NCBI RefSeq assembly: GCF_900114995.1
Contig: NZ_FOUX01000003.1
Location: 1,154,358 to 1,218,357 of the forward strand
DNA from: Chitinophaga sp. YR627
GTDB lineage: Bacteria; Bacteroidota; Bacteroidia; Chitinophagales; Chitinophagaceae
Reading direction: 5' to 3'
DNA length: 64,000 nucleotides
Positions 8,126 through 16,360 of the stretch are shown here, in pieces. The position numbers and the translations under genes were made by a program. The notes beneath the pieces were generated by a model. That model was not told the origin of the DNA, searched no databases, and saw only the letters and a program-made list of their open reading frames with translations. Position 1 is the first letter of the stretch. Each line of letters begins with the position of its first letter.

Positions 8126-8926
8126 ATGAATTTAGCATTAGGTGCTTTTATCCTTACTCTATTATTTCTTCCTGCGATATCCTTCAGACTGGCTGTAAAC
8201 CGCCTCGAAAATCTGAAAGGGCTTTTATCTGCTTTATCGATCACTGACTCTATCTGGGTATTTACAGTTGTACCGATATTCATTCATATCATTATCCTGT
8301 TGTGCTTCTGCCTGTTCAATGTAACGGTGAAGTTTGACCTGATACTGAACATTATTTACTCCAACTCCAGATTTACCCTGAACAATGCCATATTGGGCCC
8401 GGATATCATCAAATTTCTGGGATATAACCTGCTGGCGATCTTTCTCGGTGGCGTACTGGGATTTATGATCAATAAACTGGAAATGCGCTGGAAGCTTGTG
8501 TCCCGTTTATTTGGCCTGGGTAATGAATGGTATGAAGCGTTTGAAGGAGATATCCTGAATATATCCGGAGAACAAAGTAATGTATCCAACATTGACCTGG
8601 TATACCTGGATGTACTGGCCAATACAAAGGAAGCCAGTATCCTGTATTCAGGTATCCTCGTGAAATATTACTATAAACCTAAGTCTACCGAACTGGATTA
8701 TATCGTGCTGCAACGTGCCGTGAAAAGAGATCTGCGAAAGGAGTTCAGATCAGATAAACCGCATGTGGAAGCGGGAAAGGCCAGCTTTTACGATCAGCAT
8801 ACGGGCGACTCCATGCCTGTGAAGGGAGATTACCTGATCATCCCGATGAAAGAAGTGCTGAACATCAATATTACCTACCTGTATTTTGATATTCCTGAAG
8901 ACGCGATTGATCAGCTGGCGGAATAG
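8126..8926 (+). CDS. Membrane protein of unknown function (possibly DUF6338-like)
   Basis: 266 residues. Three membrane segments in the N-terminal half (about 4-22, 44-66 and 92-116), then a soluble domain of about 145 residues. GNEWYEAFEGD just after the last membrane helix recalls the DUF6338 family, in which a short N-terminal membrane region is followed by a small domain, but the match is only by eye. The soluble part (VYLDVLANTKEASILYSGIL and the segment that follows) looks beta-rich. No function is assigned. It is convergent with the Crp/Fnr gene; the stops are 8 bases apart. Confidence 0.7.
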   Translation: MNLALGAFILTLLFLPAISFRLAVNRLENLKGLLSALSITDSIWVFTVVPIFIHIIILLCFCLFNVTVKFDLILNIIYSNSRFTLNNAILGPDIIKFLGYNLLAIFLGGVLGFMINKLEMRWKLVSRLFGLGNEWYEAFEGDILNISGEQSNVSNIDLVYLDVLANTKEASILYSGILVKYYYKPKSTELDYIVLQRAVKRDLRKEFRSDKPHVEAGKASFYDQHTGDSMPVKGDYLIIPMKEVLNINITYLYFDIPEDAIDQLAE

Positions 8927-8933
8927 TCAGTTG

Positions 8934-9497
8934 TCATACCTGTAACCTGCTCAGGGTTTCCCTGCTGACGCCCAGATAGGCAGCTATCATTGCTTTGGGT
9001 ACACGCTGGAATAAAGTGGGGTACTGATTTAATAACTGTTGATACCTGGACTGCGCGTCATTCTTCAGTAAGGCCATGACCCTGTTTTGCATACTGATAA
9101 AGCCGGAAGTGACTTTCAGCCGGCAGAAACGTTCATATTGATGTATCTCATCACACAGCCTTTTCCGGTCATCATAAGACATATATAACAGTTCAACATC
9201 TTCCAGACATTGGATAATAAAGGAAGAGGGCGCACCGGTATGCATGGCCTGATAATCTGATACCCACCAGTTTTCCATCGAGAATTGCAGGATATGCTCC
9301 TTGCCGTTATCGTCCACCAGATAGGTTTTTAATAAGCCTTTCAGTACAAAATATTCATGATTGACAGGGTCGCCCTGATGAAGAATGATAGCGTGTTTTT
9401 TAAACCGTTTCTCTTTAAAGCAGGAAACTATGCGCTCATATTCGGCATCAGTCAGATCAGCTAATTCCGCAAAATGTTTTCTCAGCGCCGGGTACAT
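8934..9497 (-). CDS. Crp/Fnr family transcriptional regulator
   Basis: 187 residues from the ATG at 9497. N-terminal cyclic-nucleotide-binding-type beta roll (HQGDPVNHEYFVLKGLLKTYL) and a C-terminal helix-turn-helix (VPKAMIAAYLGVSRETLSRL). There are no Fnr-type cysteines and the classical cAMP-binding residues are not evident, as in most Bacteroidota Crp-like proteins, so the effector is unknown. A TTG start at 9515 would add six residues, but the sequence there (CACCTTTG) looks like the -7 box of this gene, so I prefer the ATG. A perfect TGTGA-N6-TCACA palindrome lies just upstream and probably serves autoregulation and control of the divergent DJ-1 gene. Confidence 0.88.
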   Translation of the reverse strand: MYPALRKHFAELADLTDAEYERIVSCFKEKRFKKHAIILHQGDPVNHEYFVLKGLLKTYLVDDNGKEHILQFSMENWWVSDYQAMHTGAPSSFIIQCLEDVELLYMSYDDRKRLCDEIHQYERFCRLKVTSGFISMQNRVMALLKNDAQSRYQQLLNQYPTLFQRVPKAMIAAYLGVSRETLSRLQV

Positions 9498-9523
9498 AAG
9501 TTCAGTTGAACGCAAAGGTGAAT

Positions 9524-9553
9524 GATTTGATGTGACCTACATCACATCAAATC
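9524..9553. promoter_or_regulatory. Perfect Crp-type palindromic operator
   Basis: Two 12-base arms, GATTTGATGTGA and TCACATCAAATC, are exact inverted complements separated by CCTACA. The core is TGTGA-N6-TCACA, the classic Crp half-site arrangement. It lies between the divergent Crp/Fnr regulator and DJ-1 genes. Its centre is about 65 bases before the predicted DJ-1 transcription start, a distance typical of activation from upstream, and it overlaps the likely promoter region of the regulator. Confidence 0.85.
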
Positions 9554-9567
9554 TGTGATACAGGTCC

Positions 9568-9599
9568 TTGTCGCAAGGTAGCACCTAAATGTAGCTTTG
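9568..9599 (+). promoter_or_regulatory. Promoter of the DJ-1/PfpI gene
   Basis: TTG at 9568-9570, 21-base spacer, then TAGCTTTG at 9592-9599, a good match to the Bacteroidota consensus, about 15 bases before the ATG at 9615. Confidence 0.65.
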
Positions 9600-9614
9600 T
9601 GAAAAAATAAATAT

Positions 9615-10388
9615 ATGAAGGCGAAGATAAAATATGTCTCAGCATTAATGGCCCTGATCTCCTTACTGGCATTGCATACAACAAGTGTATTCGCGCAGCA
9701 GAAAAAGAAAGTGCTCATCGTAGTGACTTCCTTTTCCGTATTGAAAGATGGTACTAAAATGGGCCTCTGGCTGGAAGAGTTTACTACTCCCTATTACCTG
9801 TTAAAAGAACACAATATCGAACTGACGATTGCTTCTCCTGATGGCGGCAAAGCACCCATCGATCCGAGAAGTACATTACCTGATTTTCTGACTCCCTCTG
9901 CAAAACAATTCCTGGTCGATGCGCAGGCACAGGCGGTCCTGAACAATACGGTAAAACTGAGTGCGGTTAAGGCGAAAGACTATGATGCGGTATTCTATCC
10001 CGGTGGACATGCCCCTATGTGGGACCTGCCTGAAAACGCGAAATCCATAGCCCTTATCCAGGCATTTATCGAACAACAAAAGCCTGTTGCCTTTGTTTGT
10101 CATGGTCCGGCTGCGTTAAAAAATATCAAGACAAAAAGCGGTGCTTACTTCATCAATGGTAAAACGGTTACCGGTTATTCCAACAATGAAGAACAGACCG
10201 GTCAGACGACTAACGTGATACCTTTCTCCCTGGAGGATATGCTGAAAGAACGTGGCGCTAAATATGAGAAAAGTGAAACGCCATGGGGGCCATTTGCGGT
10301 ACAGGATGGTCTGCTGATCACAGGACAGAATCCTGCTTCTGCTGAACCGACTGCACAGAAATTACTGGCTGCATTAGCTGCGAAGTAA
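9615..10388 (+). CDS. Secreted DJ-1/PfpI family protein
   Basis: 257 residues with a Sec signal peptide (hydrophobic about 8-25, cleavage near VFA-QQ at 27/28), so periplasmic. The mature domain has the DJ-1/PfpI fold: nucleophile elbow FVCHGPAA with Cys162 and His163, Glu55 in LEEFTTP in the position of the conserved acidic residue, and FYPGGHAPMWDL. Relatives include Hsp31-like glyoxalases, deglycases and chaperones; which activity applies cannot be told. It is divergent from a Crp/Fnr regulator and probably controlled by it through the palindrome at 9524-9553. Confidence 0.88.
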   Translation: MKAKIKYVSALMALISLLALHTTSVFAQQKKKVLIVVTSFSVLKDGTKMGLWLEEFTTPYYLLKEHNIELTIASPDGGKAPIDPRSTLPDFLTPSAKQFLVDAQAQAVLNNTVKLSAVKAKDYDAVFYPGGHAPMWDLPENAKSIALIQAFIEQQKPVAFVCHGPAALKNIKTKSGAYFINGKTVTGYSNNEEQTGQTTNVIPFSLEDMLKERGAKYEKSETPWGPFAVQDGLLITGQNPASAEPTAQKLLAALAAK

Positions 10389-10519
10389 ATTGTTGATCCG
10401 GGATGCATCGTGCATTCCGGATTAATTCTTTTGGTATTTATGACATGTGCCGGTTAATAAAAATACAGGTACGGCGAAGGTGTATAGTGATAAAGAGAAT
10501 TGTTTAGATTTACACCGCT

Positions 10520-11203
10520 TTGAATATCGAAACACTACTCAACTATCTATTGCAGCTACCCGTAGGGTATGTCTGGCTCATTTTCCTGGTGGAAAACGCG
10601 CTGATCACCTGTAGCGTCTTACTAATAGGCAGTTTCTTCTATAAAGGCCCTTATACGTCAAAAGAATGGGCCATCTGCATTATTACCAATATCATCAATA
10701 CTATTGTCACTTATGCCGGGTTCTGGCTCTGGAAACATGGAATTGTCAGGATTGCAATGGGTGTCACCTGGAGTATCCTGCTGGATTTTCTGTTGTTATT
10801 TATGGCAATGGACCTGCTGATGTACGTTTTTCATATTGCTATACACAAAACCTTCCTGTATAAAGCGGTACACCACCTGCATCACGAGGCAGTCGATCCG
10901 AAGCCAATAGACCTGTTTGTATTACATCCTGTTGAAACATTCGGTTTTGGCAGTTTGTGGCTATTGTTGCTTGTAGTATATCCATTCAATATCTATGCTA
11001 TTGTGATCTATCTGACGATCAATGTCATCTTCGGACTGGCAGGGCATCTGGGGATAGAACCTGTGCCTGAAAAGATCCTGCGCTTACCGCTGATTAAATA
11101 CCTGGGTACTTCTACTTTTCATCACAATCATCACCAGGATATACAACACAATTTTGGCTTCTACACGAGTATATGGGACCGCTTGTTTAAGACCTATAAA
11201 TAA
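10520..11203 (+). CDS. Sterol desaturase / fatty acid hydroxylase family protein
   Basis: 227 residues with four or five hydrophobic segments. Histidine clusters typical of membrane di-iron hydroxylases are present: HIAIH and HHLHH near 115-130, and HHNHHQ near 205-210. The family inserts oxygen or a double bond into lipids (sterols, fatty acids, carotenoids); the substrate here is unknown. The start is a TTG at 10520: an in-frame stop at 10505-10507 excludes anything further upstream, and the next ATG would cut off the first membrane helices. It follows the DJ-1 gene by 131 bases. Confidence 0.85.
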   Translation: MNIETLLNYLLQLPVGYVWLIFLVENALITCSVLLIGSFFYKGPYTSKEWAICIITNIINTIVTYAGFWLWKHGIVRIAMGVTWSILLDFLLLFMAMDLLMYVFHIAIHKTFLYKAVHHLHHEAVDPKPIDLFVLHPVETFGFGSLWLLLLVVYPFNIYAIVIYLTINVIFGLAGHLGIEPVPEKILRLPLIKYLGTSTFHHNHHQDIQHNFGFYTSIWDRLFKTYK

Positions 11204-11220
11204 GAGACTGGTACCACAAC

Positions 11221-11523
11221 TTATGAAATGATATTGAAGGAGACCAGCACAATTGTCACACTTACGCAGATCAACGCAACCAGGAATACATAATCCGCCA
11301 TCTTTTCCATCCGTTCGCTGTTACGGCTACCTTCTGCGCGCATAGAAAGGAAAGAAAGAAAACAGCTGGCCATCAGGAGCAATGCTGCAATGCCGGTACT
11401 GTCATCGATCAGTGTACTATGATTGAAGTGCATGACTTTGATGGAGGTCAGCACAATTAAACAAAAGCCCAGCAGGTTGGTGGACGTATTGAGGATGTGT
11501 GGTGATTTGCTGCCGTTTGTCAT
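11221..11523 (-). CDS. Small membrane protein, unknown
   Basis: 100 residues with three predicted membrane segments (about 14-30, 43-59 and 78-98) and a charged loop (RAEGSRNSERMEKMADY). No recognised family. Convergent with the hydroxylase gene (17-base gap). Confidence 0.6.
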   Translation of the reverse strand: MTNGSKSPHILNTSTNLLGFCLIVLTSIKVMHFNHSTLIDDSTGIAALLLMASCFLSFLSMRAEGSRNSERMEKMADYVFLVALICVSVTIVLVSFNIIS

Positions 11524-11748
11524 AATACTGGATTACTGAAGTGAAAAGTACATAAAACCCCATTCCTACAGCCAGATCATGAAAATTATAAGGAATTTTT
11601 AAGACCTTCTGCTGGTTGTGGATAGTATTGTACTGTCTGGTTTACCCTTTCTTTTGCGTATCTTCGGATACTTATAATTTGTAATTCCCAAGGAAACCCC
11701 GGAAGTTCTTTCTCAATGTTCACTTATTAACACCAAAAAACTTAAAGA

Positions 11749-12510
11749 ATGAAAAAGGCTATCTACTGGCTTGCGTTTAGCACCACCTTTCTAATCATGC
11801 ATCATTCTTTCGCACAAAGCCGCATTGATATCGGTATCAAGGCGGGCCTCAGTATACCCAATCTTACCTCTGGTGATGGAGATAATCCTATCAGCAGTGG
11901 GTATGGTTCCCGTTTAGGCCCTGATGCAGCTATACACGTTGAATTCCATATTTCTAAACAGTTCTCTATTCAGCCGCAGCTGGAATACTCTTCACAGGGA
12001 GGTAAAAAAGACGGTGATCAGGCATTTACTGTACCACCGGAAATGGAAGCCTTATTCCCGCCGGGACAGGTTCCACAATATCTGTATGCTAATTATAAAA
12101 GCGAGGCGAAGTTTAATTACCTGATGGTGCCAATACTCGCTAAGTATCGTTTCCCGATAAATGCCCGCTGGAATGTCTACGTCGCGGCAGGGCCTTTTGC
12201 CAGCTTCTTATTATCTGCAAAGAATAAAACTACTGGTTCCAGTCCGGTGTACCTGGATAAGGGACATCAGCAGCCGCTACCCGGAGGGGCTCAGTCATTT
12301 GATAATACGGAGAATATAAAGGATGACCTGCGGGGTTTTAATGCGGGCATCAGCGGTCATGTAGGCGTAGCCTGTTCTGTAGGAAAAGGGAGTGTGTTTA
12401 TTGAAGGGGGCGGTAACTATGGATTCATCGACATTCAGAAAGATAAAATGAACGGCGCTAATAAAACCGGTGCTGCTGTGGTCGTAATAGGATATGCGTT
12501 TAGTTTGTAA
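11749..12510 (+). CDS. Outer-membrane beta-barrel protein (PorT-like)
   Basis: 253 residues with a signal peptide (cleavage near FAQ at about 23). The mature part starts RIDIGIKAGLSIPNL and has alternating polar/apolar strands ending in VVVIGYAFSL, a C-terminal aromatic/hydrophobic strand as in small outer-membrane barrels. It fits the Bacteroidota porin-family (OMP_b-brl_2/PorT-like) group. Expected as an 8-stranded barrel; role unknown. A strong terminator follows. Confidence 0.82.
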   Translation: MKKAIYWLAFSTTFLIMHHSFAQSRIDIGIKAGLSIPNLTSGDGDNPISSGYGSRLGPDAAIHVEFHISKQFSIQPQLEYSSQGGKKDGDQAFTVPPEMEALFPPGQVPQYLYANYKSEAKFNYLMVPILAKYRFPINARWNVYVAAGPFASFLLSAKNKTTGSSPVYLDKGHQQPLPGGAQSFDNTENIKDDLRGFNAGISGHVGVACSVGKGSVFIEGGGNYGFIDIQKDKMNGANKTGAAVVVIGYAFSL

Positions 12511-12525
12511 ATACCCTTTATCGCT

Positions 12526-12573
12526 TTACATACAAAGAGGCCGCCCTGTTTCGGACGGCCTCTTTGTATGTAA
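12526..12573. terminator. Bidirectional terminator
   Basis: 18-base perfect inverted repeat (arms 12526-12543 and 12556-12573, 12-base loop) between the convergent barrel gene and the membrane-protein gene at 12587. Confidence 0.8.
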
Positions 12574-12586
12574 GAAGGAATGCATA

Positions 12587-12928
12587 TCAGCGGGGATTCT
12601 TCCTTCTGTATGCAAATATCTTAGTAAGTGATACCAGTACACTGATCAGCATCAGTCCGATCATAAACAGAAACGTCGATTTATCCATCCCCAGGAGGAA
12701 TACGATCATAATTGCCACAGGAAGCAATAACATGCCATATCCTCTCCAGCCAAACAAGCGTTGAAAGAGAGATACCATAACGCCCCAGATCAGGCTATAA
12801 AATGCGCAGCTGGTTAGTAATGACAGGATGGCCTGACCGTCTTTTACCGGAGTCATGAACTGATAGAACAGCATGACCCACGCGGCCACCAGTATGATAT
12901 ATAAAAGAATATAAGGAACGCTCTTCAT
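12587..12928 (-). CDS. Small polytopic membrane protein, unknown
   Basis: 113 residues with four predicted membrane segments (about 5-23, 32-52, 63-79 and 84-103) and a basic tail (YRRKNPR). No recognised family. It lies 53 bases after another small membrane protein on the same strand and may share its transcript. Confidence 0.6.
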   Translation of the reverse strand: MKSVPYILLYIILVAAWVMLFYQFMTPVKDGQAILSLLTSCAFYSLIWGVMVSLFQRLFGWRGYGMLLLPVAIMIVFLLGMDKSTFLFMIGLMLISVLVSLTKIFAYRRKNPR

Positions 12929-12981
12929 TGAATTTGTAATAAACTATCTGTAAAAATAATAAAAAGGAGGAATCTGCATAG

Positions 12982-13446
12982 TTAATGACTTGCGGATAGG
13001 AGTTTGTTCTTTTCTTTGGTAAATGTATCAAAGAATGCCAGGATCGTCTCTTTTTCATAACCGTCCTTTGTACTGAAAATTTGCTTTACCTTATTGTTTT
13101 CAATGATTTCGATCCTGGAAAACCATATTTGGTGGCTGGTATATTTGCTTTTCATCTCTATATCATAAAAGTCCCGAAGTACCATTATGGTATCTGTCAT
13201 TGTGAATCGCCGGGTTTGTCTGATGAAGTACTTAATGTAGGTGACTTCCAGTTGAGGGCCATCAATACGCAATGATCTGGTATAGGTACGTCTGAAGCGG
13301 ACTATTAGGATGATCAGAAATAGCAGGATGAGTAATATCCATGCATCTCCACGGATAAAAACGCTCAATATAGGCAGCAACAGGGAGTAGCCACCTAATT
13401 CAAAGAAGAAGAGCCATGCATACGTTTTCTGACTGATTATTTCCAT
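12982..13446 (-). CDS. Membrane protein with PH-like C-terminal domain, unknown
   Basis: 154 residues. Two membrane helices close together (about 10-28 and 34-50) followed by a basic stretch and a beta-rich soluble domain of about 95 residues ending in a helix (TILAFFDTFTKEKNKLL). This shape resembles bacterial PH-like membrane proteins, but I see no diagnostic motif. Likely co-transcribed with the next small membrane protein. Confidence 0.6.
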   Translation of the reverse strand: MEIISQKTYAWLFFFELGGYSLLLPILSVFIRGDAWILLILLFLIILIVRFRRTYTRSLRIDGPQLEVTYIKYFIRQTRRFTMTDTIMVLRDFYDIEMKSKYTSHQIWFSRIEIIENNKVKQIFSTKDGYEKETILAFFDTFTKEKNKLLSASH

Positions 13447-13602
13447 AGATAAAGAGTATAGCTGGTAAGGGATATCTGCTAATATACTGTAAAAATGGCT
13501 GTAGTCTGATTGCTTATGGCATGTCTATGGAAACGGATACAGGGAGTAAATGATTTATTTGTGTAAATTGGTGTTCGAGGTTTAACCACAACATATTCCC
13601 TC

Positions 13603-15684
13603 ATGCAACAAGAAAAAAAGGGCGCCAACGTTACTAAAGAGCCTTCCCGTGCCGTAGCCGATAACAATTCATCAGGACTGTCAATGCCGGCAGTTAATCC
13701 GTTTCAAAAGAAAACGGCCGTTTCATTACCTGAAAGAGAAGAAAATATTACAGACGGAATTGTACAGCAGGTATCGCTTGCCGGTTCGCAGCCTGTTGTG
13801 CAGCGTACCGTGGCAGATGCGCTCAGGTACTATAGACTGGTGACGGGAGCAAAGGCCAGAAGTGAGAAGGATGTGGATTTTGATCTGATGAGCCCTGGTG
13901 AGTATCGTTGGTACATGCGAAAGCGCAATGAGCCTTCTAAAGGAGGTAAGGTAATACATAACAGAAAGAAGAAAGATGAAAAGAAAAAGCGGGTGAAACC
14001 TCAACAGGAACCTGAGAGAAACGTGAAGAGAAAAAGATCTCCCTCTATGGAAGAAAAGCCGCCAGCTAAGAAAAAACAGGTGCCTGAAGATACCAGCGAA
14101 ATTGGTGTAGTGACCTGGAATATCGCTCATTTTGGAGCAGGCCAGAACTCTCTCGCATTCAACAAAAAGAAAGTCGCTGAAGTTGTTGATATGTTTAAGC
14201 AAAACGCCTGGCTGGATATCATGGTGCTACAGGAGGTGAATAATATAGATTTGTTTGAAAAATTGATGACGGGTCAGGGTTTGCGTCTGGTAGAGGGGAC
14301 CGAATCAATGGCTGTGTTGCGAAAGACGGGTGGGATCGGACAGCGGGAGGACTATCCCATGGTCGTAAGAGAGAAGAGCGATTGGAAACTAACTGGCTCT
14401 GCTTCTTTTTATCCGGAAGGTGGTGATGGTATATGGGTAGATCATAATACAGAAGAGGAACCCCAGATTAATATAAAGGAAATAAAGCCATCATTTACAC
14501 CCAAAATCACTACTTCCGAAGGGGAAGCATACAGGGACTTGACAGATGAACAGCGTAAAGAAGGGCTTTCGGATGAATGGAGGCGCTTTTATGAAAAATA
14601 TGAAAATATTCCCGGAGGAAAAGAAAAGATCTATGTTGATCAGGGCTTATATGAAAAGCATAATCAGGGCGGAGGTACAAAGGCTGAAAAAGAGTATAAG
14701 AAGCTTATTAATAATCATAGTAAGTTTGACGTTTGGCGTGACCGGGGATGGAACGGTGATTTGATCGATCTCATAGCAAAAGCAAATAAAAATGTGGCCA
14801 AATATCTTGAGTATGTCAATTGGCTCATGAGAGAACACAAGATGGAAGAGTTTGAAGAACTAATGCCCGGAGGAGACAAGATCACGGACGCATACTACAG
14901 ACTGTTACAGAAATGGATAAATAGTTTTTTGGTATGGTTGGACAATGTGAATGGAGACAACAGATTTTCAAAAGATATAGAACAGCTGGAATCTCATCTT
15001 CATAATGTGACGACAATGGTGGAGATTGAAAAACAGGAAAACAATACGTATCGCCCGATACGCCGGTATACAGTTAGTAGTGCGATTAAAGAAGTAAACA
15101 TCGCGATGAACGTAGTGCACACTTCGCCAAGTGATGAAGGGAAGTCAGGAGAAGCGAAGAAAAGGAAAACAGTTTTCAGCCAGATATCACCCGCGTTGAA
15201 AGACATGGCCAGACGTGGAAACTCAAATGAAATGATGATCGGTGATCTGTATATCAACCCGAGTGATCTTGTTGAAGATAAGAAAACGGCAGCAACTGCT
15301 TTTGAGGAAATAGGTGTAAAGATCGGTGGGGATACGACGGCGGCTACCAACAGATGGTCGGGTAAAGGAAAAGAAAAATACAACCAGGCAGATATTATCC
15401 TTGTCAATAATAATGCTGAAGTGCAGGAGGGAGGAATCGTCAAACGAGGGACGGGGGGACTGGAATCTTTGGATGAAGATCATAAAGAAACAAATCAGTG
15501 GACAACGAATGTAGATGAGAATAAAAAGTCATTTAGTGACCATGCACCTGTGGGAATCAGACTGCATGCTAAAAAGAACCAAAGTGTAGCATTCACAGAA
15601 CCACCAGTTACAGATCTCATAAAAGAAGTGAAGGAGAAGCCATTCTGGAAAGAACTGGATCAACCGAAATATACGTTTCTCTGA
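13603..15684 (+). CDS. Large protein with EEP (DNase I-like) nuclease domain; putative effector toxin
   Basis: 693 residues, no signal peptide. Residues 1-70 are low-complexity and polar, ending in VVQR, like the N-termini of some secreted effectors. Residues about 115-160 are extremely basic (RKKKDEKKKR, VKRKRSP, PAKKKQV) and resemble nuclear localisation signals. An endonuclease/exonuclease/phosphatase domain then starts: Asn173 in VVTWNIAHFG, Glu211 in VLQEV, His506 in MNVVHTSP, Asp548/Asn552 in IGDLYIN and Asp646-His647 in FSDHAPVG cover the catalytic motifs of DNase I/CdtB-like enzymes. A mostly helical insert of roughly 200 residues (about 285-490) splits the domain. Predicted to cut nucleic acid, or possibly a phosphoester. 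A lipoprotein and a SUKH protein follow. Toxin status is inferred, not shown. Confidence 0.8.
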   Translation: MQQEKKGANVTKEPSRAVADNNSSGLSMPAVNPFQKKTAVSLPEREENITDGIVQQVSLAGSQPVVQRTVADALRYYRLVTGAKARSEKDVDFDLMSPGEYRWYMRKRNEPSKGGKVIHNRKKKDEKKKRVKPQQEPERNVKRKRSPSMEEKPPAKKKQVPEDTSEIGVVTWNIAHFGAGQNSLAFNKKKVAEVVDMFKQNAWLDIMVLQEVNNIDLFEKLMTGQGLRLVEGTESMAVLRKTGGIGQREDYPMVVREKSDWKLTGSASFYPEGGDGIWVDHNTEEEPQINIKEIKPSFTPKITTSEGEAYRDLTDEQRKEGLSDEWRRFYEKYENIPGGKEKIYVDQGLYEKHNQGGGTKAEKEYKKLINNHSKFDVWRDRGWNGDLIDLIAKANKNVAKYLEYVNWLMREHKMEEFEELMPGGDKITDAYYRLLQKWINSFLVWLDNVNGDNRFSKDIEQLESHLHNVTTMVEIEKQENNTYRPIRRYTVSSAIKEVNIAMNVVHTSPSDEGKSGEAKKRKTVFSQISPALKDMARRGNSNEMMIGDLYINPSDLVEDKKTAATAFEEIGVKIGGDTTAATNRWSGKGKEKYNQADIILVNNNAEVQEGGIVKRGTGGLESLDEDHKETNQWTTNVDENKKSFSDHAPVGIRLHAKKNQSVAFTEPPVTDLIKEVKEKPFWKELDQPKYTFL

Positions 15685-15741
15685 TGCCCGGTGTAACTTT
15701 TATACTTATAGCACCGTTGTACCAGAAAACCTATATTGTTT

Positions 15742-16257
15742 ATGAAACTCAATGTTTACCCAGTTATCCTCATGTTAATCGCCTCGCTGTTGATATCGTG
15801 TAAGAAAGACATGGAGTTTGGAGACGATTATTCTAAAAGCGAAAAAGCCTGGAACAGCTTTAAAGCTTATTCGGACAATTCTTACCGCTATATGGTCGCT
15901 ACCGGTAGCTGGACAGGTACGGCTTCTGAAACCATCATTACTGTGCAGAAAGGACGTGTCACAGGACGTTCGTATGTGCAGAAGGAAAGAGTATCGGGCA
16001 CAGCAGAGCTGGTGACCCGTACACAATGGGAAGAAGGAACAGACAGTCTGGGCACGCATACAGCCGGCGCCGGATTGTTCACGCTGGATGATATCTATGG
16101 CAGCGCAAAGAACGATTGGTTAAAAAAGCGGGATAATGCAAAGACGTATTTTGAGGCAAATAACCAAGGGATGATTTCCAGTTGCGGATATGTAGAAGAT
16201 GGATGCGCGGATGACTGTTTCAGGGGGATCAGTATCGGATTTATTGAGAAGTTATAA
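15742..16257 (+). CDS. Small lipoprotein (DUF6174-like), unknown
   Basis: 171 residues from the ATG at 15742; a TTG two codons earlier is a weaker start. Lipoprotein signal MKLNVYPVILMLIASLLISC with lipidated Cys20. The mature part, with KAWNSFKAYSDNSYRYMV, ITVQKGRVTGRSYV and a C-terminal cluster of three cysteines (SSCGYVEDGCADDCF), resembles DUF6174-type lipoproteins. It starts 57 bases after the EEP nuclease stop and is followed by a good terminator, so the two genes may form one transcript. Immunity against the nuclease is possible but unproven; an envelope lipoprotein would be unusual for protection against a cytoplasmic nuclease. Confidence 0.7.
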   Translation: MKLNVYPVILMLIASLLISCKKDMEFGDDYSKSEKAWNSFKAYSDNSYRYMVATGSWTGTASETIITVQKGRVTGRSYVQKERVSGTAELVTRTQWEEGTDSLGTHTAGAGLFTLDDIYGSAKNDWLKKRDNAKTYFEANNQGMISSCGYVEDGCADDCFRGISIGFIEKL

Positions 16258-16280
16258 CAGCATATCTCTGAATATAAGAA

Positions 16281-16306
16281 AAGCAGCCTGAGGGCTGCTT
16301 TTTTGT
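16281..16306 (+). terminator. Terminator of the EEP nuclease/lipoprotein unit
   Basis: 8-bp perfect stem AAGCAGCC / GGCTGCTT with a 4-base loop and a T tract (TTTTGTTTT). Confidence 0.85.
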
Positions 16307-16360
16307 TTTATAGAGGGCTTTATTATATCATTGCGATAGCACAATAATTTCACAATAGAT

